From Tiliqua scincoides (lineage: Eukaryota > Chordata > Lepidosauria > Squamata > Scincidae), in the NCBI RefSeq assembly GCF_035046505.1, contig NC_089821.1:8362218-8426217 (forward strand): a DNA stretch of 64,000 nucleotides. The letters run 5' to 3'. This document shows, one piece after another, positions 34,893-46,754 of this stretch (positions are counted from its first letter, which is position 1; every line of letters starts with the position of its first letter). The position numbers and the translations under genes were made by a program. The notes below the pieces were generated by a model. That model ran no database searches. It worked only from the letters and a program-made list of their open reading frames with translations, and was not told the origin of the DNA.

Positions 34893-35370
34893 AGAACATA
34901 AGAACAGGCCCACTGGATCAGGCCATAGGCCCATCAAGTCCAGCTTCCTGTATCTCACAGCGGCCCACCAAATGCCCCAGGGAGCACACCAGGTAACCAG
35001 AGACCTGCATCCTGGTGCCCTCCCTTGCATCTGACATAGCCCATTTCTAAAATCAGGAGGTGGCACATGCACATCATGGCTTGTAACCCATAATGGATTT
35101 TTCCTCCAGAAACATGTCCAGTCCCCTGTTAGGGCATCCAGGCCAGATGCCGTCACCACATCCTGTGGCAAGGAGTTCCACAGACAAACCACACACTGAG
35201 TAAAGAAATATTTTCTTTTGTCTGTCCTAACCCTCCCAACACTCAATTTTAGTGGATGTCCCCTAGTTCTGGTGTTATGTGAGAGTGTAAAGAGCATCTC
35301 TCTATCCACTCTGTCCATCCCCTGCATAATTTTGTATGTCTCAATCATGTCCCCCCTCAACATCACTTAT
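34893..35370 (-). mobile_element. CR1 LINE, 3' end
   Basis: Minus copy with the full 3' UTR and the C-terminal coding part (RGDMIETYKIMQGMDRVD, CLWNSLPQDVV). Confidence 0.88.
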
Positions 35371-35812
35371 CCCAAGTAACAGGGAAACAGTTACATGAGT
35401 TTGGTGATTTCATGGGCGGTTCAATCCACTGTAACTCCTTGTGTGGTGATAGAGTGGTGCCAATCCTGTGGGGGAGTGTTGGCCTCTGGAAGCCTCTTTG
35501 GGTAAGCCCTTGCTAGCCCACCATGTCTCCTCAGACTTGCTCCAGTAATACTGCTGGCAGAAGTCCATGTGAACCTAGGAAAGCAGATTATGTTTCTGTG
35601 TGTGCCACTGCTGCTGAACCCACCTTCTTCCTGGTCTTGATCTGCGCTCCTCCTGCCCTAGACCACACACCTCCACCCCCACTTCCCACCCCCTACACAG
35701 ACTTACTGGTGCCAATGGGCTCCAGACTCCGCTGGTGTGCAGAGCTATCTGCTTAGCCAGGCCACATGGTCCGGTGTGTCACCTTTTGCGACAGTGAGAA
35801 ACTGCTTAGTAT

Positions 35813-35905
<93 letters not shown>
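35813..35905. repeat. (GATA)n microsatellite
   Basis: About 23 uninterrupted tetranucleotide units. Confidence 0.98.
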
Positions 35906-35999
35906 GCTAGTAACCAAAATTCTACTCCAGCTACCCAACGTTCCATTATACCCTGACAGAACATTGGGAGAGCTGGCATAATTTTGGGACCTGACTATG

Positions 36000-36090
36000 G
36001 CTGCAATCCTAACCACACTTTCCTGAGAGTAAGCCCCATTGAACAAAATAGGACTTACTTCTGAGTAGACCTGGTTAGGATCGTACCCTT
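36000..36090. repeat. Short (about 85 bp) interspersed repeat
   Basis: ctgcaatcctaaccacact...aataggacttacttctgag; same unit as the GJD2 intron array. Confidence 0.72.
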
Positions 36091-37209
36091 TATCCATCAA
36101 GCAATTGGAGTTGCACATGTGAGCAGGCTTGATTTCAAAGGGCAAAGTTCCCTGGGTCTAATCATGAGGATGGAGTGGGATTTATTCCCACCCTTGCGCG
36201 CCTCCTTCTTTCCTCCTGTCAGAATGAATGCCTGTCATTCAATTCTTTAGGGAAAATCAAAGCACTTCAGGACTCTCTGGCTGCGCAGGCTGATCCACGC
36301 TCTCTTGCGATGCTTTCACTCATCGGGATCCTGCAGGGGAGCAATGCATACAGGAGGGCACAGAGATGTTGGAGGGCACTGGAATCCCTGCAACATTCAA
36401 GCCCTCCATTGTCACACAATCCCACCCCTCACAAGGAGAGATGTTTTGCTTACACAGGACATACACCATGAAATTGGATCATCAAGCAATTCATTTAATT
36501 GATGTTTGGAGGGCGGCAGGTGTGCAGCAAGCCCGATTTGATGCCAATCATTAGACACACATTAGTGGATATTAGTTTTCACTGGTGGTTTTAGATAGTA
36601 TTTAAGCAACACAGTGATGAGGAGTCCTCTCCATGAGGCATATGAGCAAATTTGGTCTCGCTGCCTTCAAAATATTTTTTCTTACATAGGAGATAATATG
36701 AGAAGCTCCTTGCTAACCTGTTTCCGAGCACAATTTAACTGTTCACACAGATAAATTGGATGGCGCTGGCAAGAGCGAAAACATTGCAGACACAAGTAAG
36801 TCCATGTTCCGTGTGTGTGTTTAGCTTAATGCTAGTAAATCCTTTCCCTCTATTTTTGTATGTGTAACGGAAGATCAGAAGATCATCAGGTGGATGCTGT
36901 GGTGTTGACAGCGATTCCATGTTTTGACAGCTGGTTGACAGCTCTGGGAAGGGCAGGGCTGGCTCCACAGCTGTAATCAATCAAGGCCAATGGGACTCTG
37001 ATGGACACCTGAGCTTCATTTGACCTTGATGGGGCTTTGAATGGACATGGACTGAAGAGATGGCTCAGCTGAGCCTAATTTGGACTTAACAAGGTAGCTC
37101 ACAGCTGAGCTGCATTTTGGATTAGGAGACATCCAAGGATAAAAGGCAGCTTCAGAAGGACCAAAGGCTACCCTGACCCAGAGGGAGACACTACCTGATC
37201 CAGAGGAGA

Positions 37210-37236
37210 CCTGACCTGACCTGACCTGACCTGACC
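37210..37236. repeat. (CCTGA)5 short tandem repeat
   Basis: Five pentamers in a GC-richer stretch (36880-37330) that has no recognised gene or repeat. Confidence 0.9.
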
Positions 37237-37625
37237 GGAGCTTGACCTTGGACTGGGACTGGACTCAGACTTTTGCCTGCTGCACTTGTGAGTTTAACAA
37301 GGGAAGCTAATTAGCCTTAAGCGGGCACAAGGCCAGTGGATTGGGATTTGGCAGAACAGTATGATAAAACTTTCCTTAATCTTCTTCTCAACATAGCCTT
37401 TCCTCCTAATAATTTTGTTTCTTGCAATCATGACCAATGTTCGGACCAGCCTCCCGAAACCACAGTATAGCACCCATTAATTATGTAACCAGGATGTGGA
37501 ATGCATCTTTTAAAATTGCCACTTAATTGCAGTGAAAGGCAAATAAACAACATCCTTTATGGGTTCTCAAATAAAGGTATGGCTCATTCATTTCCTGGGT
37601 GGGCCCAGAGCACGTAGCCGCCACT

Positions 37626-37940
37626 CAGTGGCATCACTACAATTTGCAACACCCGGTGCGAGAGGTCAGCACGTCACCCCACGATGGACCTCTTCCCATG
37701 CATGATCCATCATCGCCCTGCCCTGCTGGTTTTTTTTGGCTATAACTTTTGATAGAATAGAGATATTTCAACACTGTTTGTTTTATTGTATTCTGCATGA
37801 AATCACACATTGAATGATATATAACATGATGGTATTATTTGTAAATACCAACGTTTTAAAAATTTTGGCCAATAGTGGTGTCACCCCCACCCCCGTGTGT
37901 GTCACCCAGTACGGCCTCCCCCCTCCTAGCAATGCCACTG
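37626..37940. mobile_element. hAT-like element family C, complete
   Basis: Starts cagtggcatcactac and ends cctagcaatgccactg, 315 bp. Flanks ccgccact/cttccact match at 6 of 8. This is the copy that shows the ends of the family. Confidence 0.82.
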
Positions 37941-38346
37941 CTTCCACTACATGCTACATGTCAGCTAAGGACAAGGCAGTGATGGATACGTAAGTGCAGA
38001 ACTTTTATACTTTTCTGCTCTACCACTTCCTGTTGAGGAAGTGGGAAATGGACCGACTAGGATCTAAGCCAGATCCCTTGCTGGCGTAAATATGAGTAGG
38101 TCCAAGGGAGTAGGTTGGGCCTAGGCCAGAAGCATAGGATATTGGTACCACCACTGCCACTGAGATCCACCACCAAGATCCACCCCAACCTGCCCTTGAC
38201 ATGCCCCCAGTCTGGCCCGATGCTCACCCCATTCTCTCATTAACCAACCCTTCCACCACCTCACTTGGCCCAGCAGAGCACCCGGGCATTTCAGCAACAT
38301 GCTCGGAGCAGCAGCATGTAACAGTGAATCTAAAGTGAATCTAAAG

Positions 38347-38712
38347 CAGGGGTGCTCACACTTTTTTGGCTCGAGAGCTACTTTGAAACCCAGCAAGGCC
38401 CGGAGATCTACCAGAGTTTTTTTTACAATGTTCGCGCCATCATAACATTTATGTGTACAATGTATGTTGGTGTACCTTGAGCCCCACTGAGTATAACAGG
38501 ACTTACTCCTGAGTAGACATGCCTAGGATTAGGCTGTGAGGCTGCAATCCTAGCCACACTTACCTGGGAGTAAGCCCCATTGAGTACAATGGGCCTTACT
38601 CCCGGCGTTTCCTCCCAGAGGCACCTGAAGGGGGGGGGTCGGCACTCCGCGATCTACTCATTTTGCCTCGTGATCTACCGGTAGATCGCAATCCACCTAT
38701 TGAGCACCCCTG
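38347..38712. mobile_element. Non-autonomous hAT, deletion derivative of the 14.2 kb element
   Basis: 366 bp starting caggggtgctcacac and ending gagcacccctg, with a perfect 8-bp duplication atctaaag (38339-38346 and 38713-38720). Its outer 100 bp or so match the element at 14.2-15.4 kb. The interior is replaced by about 1.5 copies of the 85-bp short repeat that also builds the GJD2 intron minisatellite. Confidence 0.9.
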
Positions 38713-39361
38713 ATCTAAAGCATGCAGTAGCAGCATGGCTTTTACAGTGCTACAACGGAGCCTACTGCAGCTGATTGCAAGATCTGACTGCTGCTGTAGG
38801 CCCTGATAGGGTTGGGCCTTTAGCTTTATAACAAATAACGCAAGTTTTTATTTAACAACGTAAATTTACATAGAATATAAACGTCTCTCAATTTCAACAA
38901 GCAGATTCCACATCTTTTTTTCTGTGTCCCCAGTTTAAAGTCTTTATTCAGTATAATTGCACCAAAAGCATTGCATCATATGGCTTGAACACCAGATTTT
39001 GTAGCACATCATGAAGCATCTTTGGCTAGGTGAGATGATGTCATGAATGAAATTGAAACTAAAATGAATGAATTGCTACAGCATTGTTCGCACAACCATC
39101 TTGCACACAGCGACCCTACATGGGGAGAGTGGAAACATTACAACAAGGCCTGCCCCATCACCTAGGCATGTCCTCTGTGCTATATGTACAATGCTTCCAT
39201 ACATATAAATTGCATGTGCAACCAGTGGTGTAGCTAGTGGGGGTGCAAAGCGCTTGGTTTTGCAGGGAGCCTCACTGTGGCATGCAAGCAGCCCCTTCCC
39301 TTCCCCTTCGGAGCCATTCTGGGTGGCAGGAGCAAAACAGAGGCAAATGCAGGATGGACCA

Positions 39362-39434
<73 letters not shown>

Positions 39435-40066
39435 AGTATTTATATACCGCTTTTCAACTAAAAGTTCACAAAGCAGTTTACAGAGAAAAATCAAATAACT
39501 AAATGGCTCCCTGTCCCAAGGGCTCACAATCTAAAAAAATGCAAATGAATACCAGCAGACAGCCACTAGAACAGACAGTGCTGGGGTGAGGTGGGCCAGT
39601 TACTCTCCCCCTGCTAAAAAAAGGAGCACCCACTTGAAAAAGTGCCTCTTACCCAAAGGATCTCCTCTATAGAGAACTCGTGCAAGGAAAGCGCCCTACA
39701 GGTAGACCACAGCTGCAATACAAGGACATCTGCAAGAGGGATCTGAAGGCCTTAGGGATGGACCTCAACAAGTAGGAAACCCTGGCCTCTGAGCAGCCCA
39801 CTTGGAGGCAGGCTGTGCAGCATGGCCTTTCCCAGTTTGAAGAGACACTTGGCCAACAGACTGAGGCTAAGAGGCAAAGAAGGAAGGCCCATAGCCAGGG
39901 GGACAGACCAGGGACACACTACACTTGCTCCCAGTGTGGAAGGAATTGTCACTCCCGAATTGGACTTTTCAGCCACACTAGACGCTGTTCCAGAACCACC
40001 ATTCAGAGCACGATACAGAGTCTTTCGAGACTGAAGGTTGCCAACTTTAACCCAATTAGCAGGGGT
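39362..40066 (-). mobile_element. ATT-tailed SINE carrying LINE copy 5
   Basis: The (att)n tract at 39363-39432 is the 3' tail of an element read right to left. It contains a hairpin of the accgcttt/aaagcggt type, a body with gggctcacaatctaaaa on the plus strand, and an outer edge ending agcaggggttaat. It is interrupted at about 39654-40043 by a LINE fragment. It lies inside a hAT MITE. Confidence 0.8.
39654..40043 (+). mobile_element. LINE copy 5, 3' fragment
   Basis: The last ~390 bp of the same LINE, ending in the shared tail (slightly altered: gatacagagtctttcgag). It is inserted in an ATT-tailed SINE between cctcttaccc and a(a)cccaattagc. The uninterrupted sequence exists at about 54040-54062, which confirms both edges. 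Confidence 0.88.
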
Positions 40067-40524
40067 TAATGGGCAGCCAAGGCGTATGCCTCCATTTTGC
40101 TGCCACCCCCCGGAATGGTTCCAAAGGGGAAGGAGAGGGGCCGCTTGCATGCTGCGGTGAGGCTCCCTACAAAACTGAGTGCTTTGCATCCCCCTCTAGC
40201 TACGACACTGTGTGCAGCTGAAGAACCTCAAGAAAATCATACATACTAAAATACACAGTCAGATCCTATGCACACATGGGTTTGTGTGTGCATAAGCATG
40301 GTACAGAGATGGTACAGTGAGCACATGAGGATTGTAGATTGTAGGGTTTGACACCACAATCTCATCCCCCACCCATTCCTGTTCGCTGTACATGTGACAG
40401 CCGTCTGAAGATATGAAAAAGTATGTAGAGTTTTTGGTTTGACTGTGATCCTAGACCCTTTTGGAAGCAGAGCATACAATTGAAGTGGAATGTTTACTTT
40501 TCTGTTGTGCATATAACATGGCAC

Positions 40525-40680
40525 TCAGAATGCCAGATGCAAGGGAGGGCACCAGGATGCAGGTCTCTTATTGTCTTGTGTGCTCCCTGAGGCATCTGGT
40601 GGGCCGCTGTGAGATACAGGAAGCTGGACTAGATGGGCTTCTGACCTGATCTCACCCAGCTTTTCTTATGTTCTTATGCC
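40525..40680 (+). mobile_element. CR1 LINE, 3' end fragment
   Basis: Plus copy ending cttatgttcttatg; contains ggaagctggactagatggg. Confidence 0.85.
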
Positions 40681-40689
40681 CAAAGGATA

Positions 40690-43284
40690 CACAAAGGATT
40701 GTGTAACCTTTTTGGATCACATGTTCCTTCCCTGCATCCTTCCCCTGACTTTCACCTTTGAAGCTATTCATGTGCACACCAGTCACAACATTCACCCTAC
40801 AGTAACCTGCCTCATAGTTTCCAAACCTCCTTCTAACCATTATTGCAGCAAACTGTGCTGGCTTCTGCTCTCAAGATTTCATTACATACAGACATATTTA
40901 TGGTACCAGTAGTAAGAACCGAGGGGGTTGTCAATTTCCATGAAAAACAATACCATGCTATCCCATGCGTGCAAATACATTCGCTCATGTTAATACTCCA
41001 TTTTATTCCCATCCAACGGCATGTCTCCAATCTAGTAAACAGGATGTGCACCGCCTATATAAAAGCTGCAGTAATGGAGAGAAAAAAGTCATTGACCGCT
41101 TTTTGGAGGATTTATCCTTTTTTGTGCTTCTCACTAAAAGCATTGAAATACATCATCTGACAGGTTTTTCAAGGCATGCCGTTGCACCAATTTTATCCCT
41201 ACATATACTAAAAGGAACCTATGACACGTACCTAACACTATGAAATTGGTATGCATTAAACTATGCAGCACATGATCCTGAACCAATGAAGTCCAGAAGT
41301 ATGTTGTCTTTGACACAAATGGATTTAAGCAGGGGTTTTTTTTTTTTTCTACATAGCCTATTCTTTATTGTGCATTAAAGTTATGCATTATTTTTTACTA
41401 CTGCGATTTCTACTGCAAAGGTTTTGGCTTGTGCTGCTACAAATTTTTACTATCACTTTACTCCTAATATTAACAGTACTGTCATTCTCATTTAAATGGG
41501 CTGTGCAATATTAATCCAATGGTGTATAAAATGACATCAGATTTGCAAAGAGTTTTTTTTTTTCCTCATATCAAAAAAAGAACCTTTTAGGAGCTTCTAA
41601 CTTTGCAGATAAACATCTTTAGCTGCCATGTTTGCCTTCTAAAAATAACATTCATGCACCCAAGTCAGAAAGTAGGACTATGCACTGAAATTGTCACATA
41701 TTTTTTTTTCAGCGGAGGGGTCAATTGTCAAGTTTAAATCATTTATTTTAATAGAACCATAATGGTAAAAGGCATTTGCTAAAGTAGCCCAAGCCCTCTT
41801 TTTCCCCTGGTGTAGATGCAAATGTTCTATGTTATAATTAACAAACATGAACAGTCAATTGTGACCCTTATGCTAAACACACTTATTTGAAAATAGCACA
41901 TGCTGGTTTGAGGAGATGGGCTGGTTCACTCATGTATGTTCTCACTTGATCAGTGGCGTAGCTAGAAGGGGTGCAAAGCACTGCGTTTTGCAGGGAACCT
42001 CACTGCAGCATGCAAGCCATTCCAGGTGGGGGGAGGGCAAAATGGAGGCAAATGTTGGATGGAGCGCATGGGCAGTCAAGGAGAATGTCTCCATTTTGCT
42101 CCCCCTGCTTGCAATGGCTCCAAAGGGGAGGGGGCGCTTGCACACCACAGTGACACTCCCTGCAAAACTTAGCACTTTGCACCCCTTCTAACTACAATGG
42201 CAGACTGAATTTTCATATCACGGCAGACACAAGGTTTTTCAGGAAGGGTCAGTTCAGGCATTCAGGAGGCAGCCATCCAGCACACAGTGATCAAGTAACA
42301 TCCATGGCTGCATGAACCAGCTTGATGCTACATCCCATCAAGTGCGTTGAGGATTATAGTCTTAGGACTCCGTTCAAGCGCTGCTTCCCACGCAAGCCTC
42401 ACTGAAGTGAAAGTGAACTGCTTGGAGGCACGGCTCCGTGGATGGCCACACTCCGGCACTTCATTGACAGCTTTTGTTTGACATAATTGACTGTCTGCAA
42501 GAAACAAGTCTGGGATAAGCAGCACGCCCCACATGTCCCAAATATTTCACAGTTGCCATAACCCGGAAGAGTGATCCCACAAGTGTAAAGTATGGCACAG
42601 TGGTCGATGGACTATTAGCTCAGAAATTAACAACCAAGACACATCAAAATAAAGCCAAGCTTACTACAAAAACTGCGTCAATTTAAACAGGCAAGCATAA
42701 GTCATGGGAATTTAACCTTGAAGAGTGCTCTAAAATCAACAGCCTTCTTTCATCGACAATTATATTACATTTTTAGTCCAATCGCGCCCACCCCCCCATC
42801 TTTGGAGATTTTAACTTGGTCCAAAACTTCATTTGTGCTCTTTTTTGAGGCTTCTCTGATGACTTGACAGCAGTGCAGTCATTGTCATGCAGTTGCCCCA
42901 CACTAACTCTCATCATGGGTCACACACGACTAGTCACACCAGAATGTGGACGGAAAAGCTTATCTAGATGTGCATCTGAATGCATGTACCATCGACAGCA
43001 ATGTGGTGCGGCTGGATTACATCTTCATTCAGAAGGTACAGCTGCGTTAATCTGATTTATCCCTGCAGTTTCCTGTACTGGAAGAGTTTTGTAGTCATTA
43101 ATGAAACCTAAATGTAGGTAAGGACCAATTTCACAGGAACGTGCAATAGTGTTTCTAAAACGTTCAGTGGTCACCAGCCTGATGTCTCAGAGATGGCTCC
43201 TAGCGTGGTGATTTTCTGGTATACCTCCTTGAACGTTATCGCAGTCGCATGGAAAGAGTGACAGCCCAATCCTATGCAGGATTA
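40690..43284. other. TE-poor stretch downstream of GJD2
   Basis: Only one MITE (41951-42199) is recognised. AT-rich and unique-looking. It may include regulatory DNA, but nothing specific is seen. Confidence 0.45.
41951..42199. mobile_element. hAT MITE family A
   Basis: Starts cagtggcgtagctagaagg. The right end is degraded (cttctaactacaatgg). It is the only such insertion in the otherwise TE-poor stretch downstream of GJD2. Confidence 0.8.
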
Positions 43285-43297
43285 CACTTAAGAGTTT

Positions 43298-43528
43298 GTT
43301 GGCAACCTTCAGTCTCGAAAGACTATGGTATAGGCCTACAGCACCCGGTATTCCCAGGCACTCTCCCATCCAAGTATTAACCAGGCCTGACCTTGCACAT
43401 GGCTGATCTTGTCTGATCTCGGAAGCTAAGCAGGGTCAGGCCTGGTTAATACTTGGATGGGAGACCGCCTGGGAATACCAGGTGCTGTAGGCCTATACCA
43501 CAGTCTTTCGAGACTGAAGGTTGCCAAC
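43298..43528. mobile_element. Head-to-head inverted pair of 5S SINEs in one insertion
   Basis: The left copy (43298-43396) is on the minus strand and the right copy (about 43394-43528) on the plus strand. Both have their LINE-type tails facing outward. The whole block is bounded by one perfect 13-bp duplication, cacttaagagttt, at 43285-43297 and 43529-43541. The two 99-bp arms (43298-43396 and 43430-43528) differ at only 5 positions and are separated by 33 bp. The left copy lacks the 5' third of the 5S body. Three bases (tgc, 43394-43396) could belong to either copy at the join. Both share the variant ttaatac where other copies have ttagtac. Confidence 0.93.
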
Positions 43529-44035
43529 CACTTAAGAGTTTACGACAGAAGAACAAAGTTCCCCTCTTGTACAATGGCTGCCGACGGAGTACATAGCGTT
43601 CTGTCAGCAGTCATTTTGCAAATGCTCACTCACGTATGTTCAGGCGGCGGCACCACAATCATTTGTGCATTTCTGGTTTTCAACTTCTAGGTAACATACG
43701 AACTGCACCTTAGACTCATATGACCTACAGAGTCCCTTCAATGCAATCTTAGAAGATGGCATTCTATCCTGCACTGAGTCGCTGTAGCGATCATAGAAGC
43801 CTGATCTCATAGACGTCATAGTATACATGATCCAAAATTGAAGCAGGTTACCACGCACCCAAATAGTTGATTTCTAGGATGGCTTCAGTAACTTACAAGA
43901 TGCTAGCGATGACAGTTGGGGGGAAAAAAATCAATTTACATAAATGGCCTTTGGATCACATTCTGGAACCAATATTAAATCTGATCTCTGCAAAGTTTGT
44001 TCTGTGAATTTTCCATGTTCTTTTTTTTAATTACA

Positions 44036-44191
44036 GCCCAATCCTATCCAACTTTCCACAGGGGTCACACTGCATTTGGGGGGAGGGGGAGAGCAGTCAC
44101 AGAGGCCTCCTCAATGAAAGGGAATGCTTTTTCCCTTACTTCAGGGCTGCATTTCAACTACATCAGTGCTAGCAAGTTGGATAGGATTGGG
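44036..44191. repeat. Foldback family E
   Basis: Starts gcccaatcctatccaactt and ends aagttggataggattggg. It lies about 1.7 kb past the GJD2 stop. Confidence 0.65.
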
Positions 44192-44830
44192 AGCCTAGTG
44201 TTTGTCATATCCTGGGTTCCTAATGCTGCCATCCTATCCACACTTTCCCGGGAATGAGTCTCATTGAACACAACAGAACTCACATCTTAGCAAACACGCA
44301 TAGGTTTGTGCTTGAAGAATAAATATACATTCCTAGAAGCATAAAGTGTGTATATTAAATATGCACACAACTGATTTATAATCCATCCCATACAAAGAGC
44401 CAATAATTTAAATTATACTTGAAAATCATTCTGTACTGACCCTAAAGGTCTCTTGCTGTTATGCAAAATGATAAAGAAGTCGAGGGTGAATAGATCTGTA
44501 TATACATATACATACATACACGTTCACACACATGCACCTACACACAGACAGTAGACCTGCAGTTTCTGATGTATGTACCTATGTATCAAAATATACTGCC
44601 CTACTATATAGCACCATGTCATTGTTTAAAAAAAAAAAAAGTTTAACTGGTTATCCAAATGTTTTGGATATTATTCAGGCCATGAATATAAAAGAGACTG
44701 TAATATAATCATCCCTATGTTCTACATAGATAGCCATATAAATTTCATCTTCATATTACAATGCAAGGCTATTAACATATATGCACATATAAAAGAACAT
44801 TAACGTTCTATTTTACAAAAAGGCCATTGC

Positions 44831-45910
44831 TTTATTTATCAATGTAGTTATCAGCTTTTTTTTTTAAACACCATTGCAATAATTGAAGGAAAATAAAAGA
44901 TGAGCTTGAGAAAAACCAGAGGAAATTAGAAAACCTTGTGGTTTCAAGTTGGGACTCCTAGCCAAGCCTGTGACTAAATACAGATGCTTTAACTTCAAGT
45001 ATGGCACTTATATAAATAAGAGCAAATAGGCGGTAACGCAAATTCACAGTTAACAGCAATAAATTCTGCTCCTTTGGTATCAAAAAAACTAGATAAATTC
45101 AGGATGAAATGAACTCCAGATCATTTCATCTTGTTTGCTCACACAGCTGGGAACTGGTTGTGTGTGTGTCTGGTTGTGTGTTTGATTTATTCATGAATTT
45201 GCTGGATCACAACTAACGTCAGAATGATTTTAAGGTCTCTGGTGTGAGCAGACAGGCAAACCAAAAAAAAAAAAAAATATGGCAAAATTATATTCAGCTC
45301 TGCTTGTTTTTGTGTGTCATTAGTTTTTGTACAAAAGAATGATAGAAAAATGCTCATTGTACACAGATCAACTGTGGGACGCAGACAAGAGAGAATATCC
45401 TCGGGCGTCCCTCAGATGCTCACGGATGTACCAGCTGACTTTGTGGTCATATGCCTCAACAGTGCAAAACTTCCCCTGCCCCCCCCCCAGCTTTTGTAGA
45501 CATGCTTGCATTTGCATATTGTGGTAACACCCTCCCACAACCCTTCCCTGGATAAATGATTTCCCTGCTAATTTCCCTGCTATTCTGCACATGGTCGCAT
45601 CAGACCAGCACACACTCATCCTAATGATGGCCAACAAATTGCTCCTGTGAACAGATAGCATTGAATCATCTGGGGGGGAAATCATAAGTGGCTGAGCTAT
45701 AAGGCCAGACTGAATGTGTTGTATAGCTGTTTCTTCATCAGTTTTTTATTTAGCACTCAGTTGTGTGTCTGGTTCAGAAAAGTGCAGATCCAGAAACTTA
45801 ACGGCATTCTTGGTGGTTTGAGGAAACAGTTGCTTATGCAATGTTCTTTCCCGAACTCAAATGTCCGCTGGGTCTGCCATACCCAGTAAAGTGTTCATTG
45901 CGTCACAGCC
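44831..45910 (-). other. GJD2: Candidate GJD2 3' UTR
   Basis: This is the sequence just past the GJD2 stop on the minus strand. It is AT-rich and free of recognised transposons. Minus-strand AATAAA hexamers occur at 45745-45750 (about 160 nt past the stop), 45186-45191 and 44831-44836. Which one is used, or whether the message runs further, cannot be decided here. The extent given is inference. Confidence 0.3.
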
Positions 45911-46754
45911 TCACACATACGCCGAGTCGCTAGACTGAGTCCTGCCAAAGTTAGGCACACTCATTCGCGGCAGGTCCTTGTTCCTGATTTCATAGATGGA
46001 TTTCCGTTTGGCTTGGACTCCCCTCACCGCCATTTTGATCTTTCGCCAGCCCAAATGGTTCAGTTCGGCCAAGTTGAGCACCACACAAATGCCACTGACG
46101 GCAAACATGAATACCAAGAAGACTGTCTTCTCCGTGGGCCTGGAGACGTAGCATTCCACCTCCTTAATGCACGGGTACCTGTCACATTCGTACATGGACG
46201 GGACATTGAATCCATAGAGGAAATATTGTCCCACCAAAAATCCAATCTCCAGGGCATTTCTGAAGACCACCTGGATGATGTAAAATCTAGAGATGCCTTC
46301 TTGCCGTCTCATCTTTGACTTGGTGGTTCTGATAGCTGGGTTGGGAATCTCCTTCACTTCCAAGCAGTCGGTTTCTGCCTCCTTGGTGGAGTTTTCCGTG
46401 TTCTGAAGCACCCCATTGACGATGGTGTTCTTAATCTTCTTGCTGTCCTCCCGTTTCACGGAGTCCTGGTCTCTGTCCAGAGTGAGGAAGACGGTCGAAT
46501 ACCTCCTTTCCCTTTGCTTGGCAGACTGGTGCACAGAGTAGGTTATAAAGCAGAGGCTCGGAGTGCACACCATGATGATCTGAAAGACCCAGTACCTAAT
46601 GTGAGAAATGGGGAACGCTTGGTCGTAACATGCCTGGTTGCAGCCTGGCTGCAAGGTGTTACACACAAACATAGTCTGCTCATCGTCGTAAACCGTTTCG
46701 CCAACAATGGCCACTATAAGAATCCGGAAGATCACCACCACGGTCAGCAGAATC
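45911..46754 (-). CDS. GJD2: GJD2 (connexin 36) coding exon 2
   Basis: This exon encodes residues 24/25 to 304 of connexin 36: TM1 (about 25-43), first extracellular loop with Cys55, Cys62 and Cys66 (the C-x6-C-x3-C connexin signature), TM2, a cytoplasmic loop, TM3, second extracellular loop with Cys214, Cys219 and Cys225 (C-x4-C-x5-C), TM4, and a C-terminal tail ending SDSAYV. The last four residues are the PDZ-binding motif that family members use to bind ZO-1. Ser110 (RRYS) and Ser276 (KRKS) sit at the positions known as PKA-type sites in fish connexin 35 and its orthologues. The acceptor is CTCGTAG|G at 46755-46756. The open frame continues upstream to 46852, but those 33 codons are intron. 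The protein is 304 residues, shorter than the 321 I recall for human, because the cytoplasmic loop lacks the Gly-rich insert. No damage is seen. Confidence 0.97.

Larger units (their letters stand above)
35371..37617. other. Unclassified apart from (GATA)n and short repeats
   Basis: No gene supported. 36880-37330 is less AT-rich and has a TATA-like gataaaag near 37138 and (CCTGA)5. Confidence 0.4.
39223..40210. mobile_element. hAT MITE family A split by nested insertions
   Basis: Starts cagtggtgtagctag at 39223 and ends tagctacgacactg at 40210, with an 8-bp duplication tgtgcaac (39215-39222) / tgtgcagc (40211-40218), one mismatch. The MITE halves are 39223-39361 and about 40067-40210; the middle is an ATT-tailed SINE holding LINE copy 5. 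Confidence 0.9.

Noticed and set aside
36880-37330. Promoter or LTR with a TATA-like box and (CCTGA)5
   Set aside because: Only weak single motifs; no second copy, end repeats or linked coding sequence.
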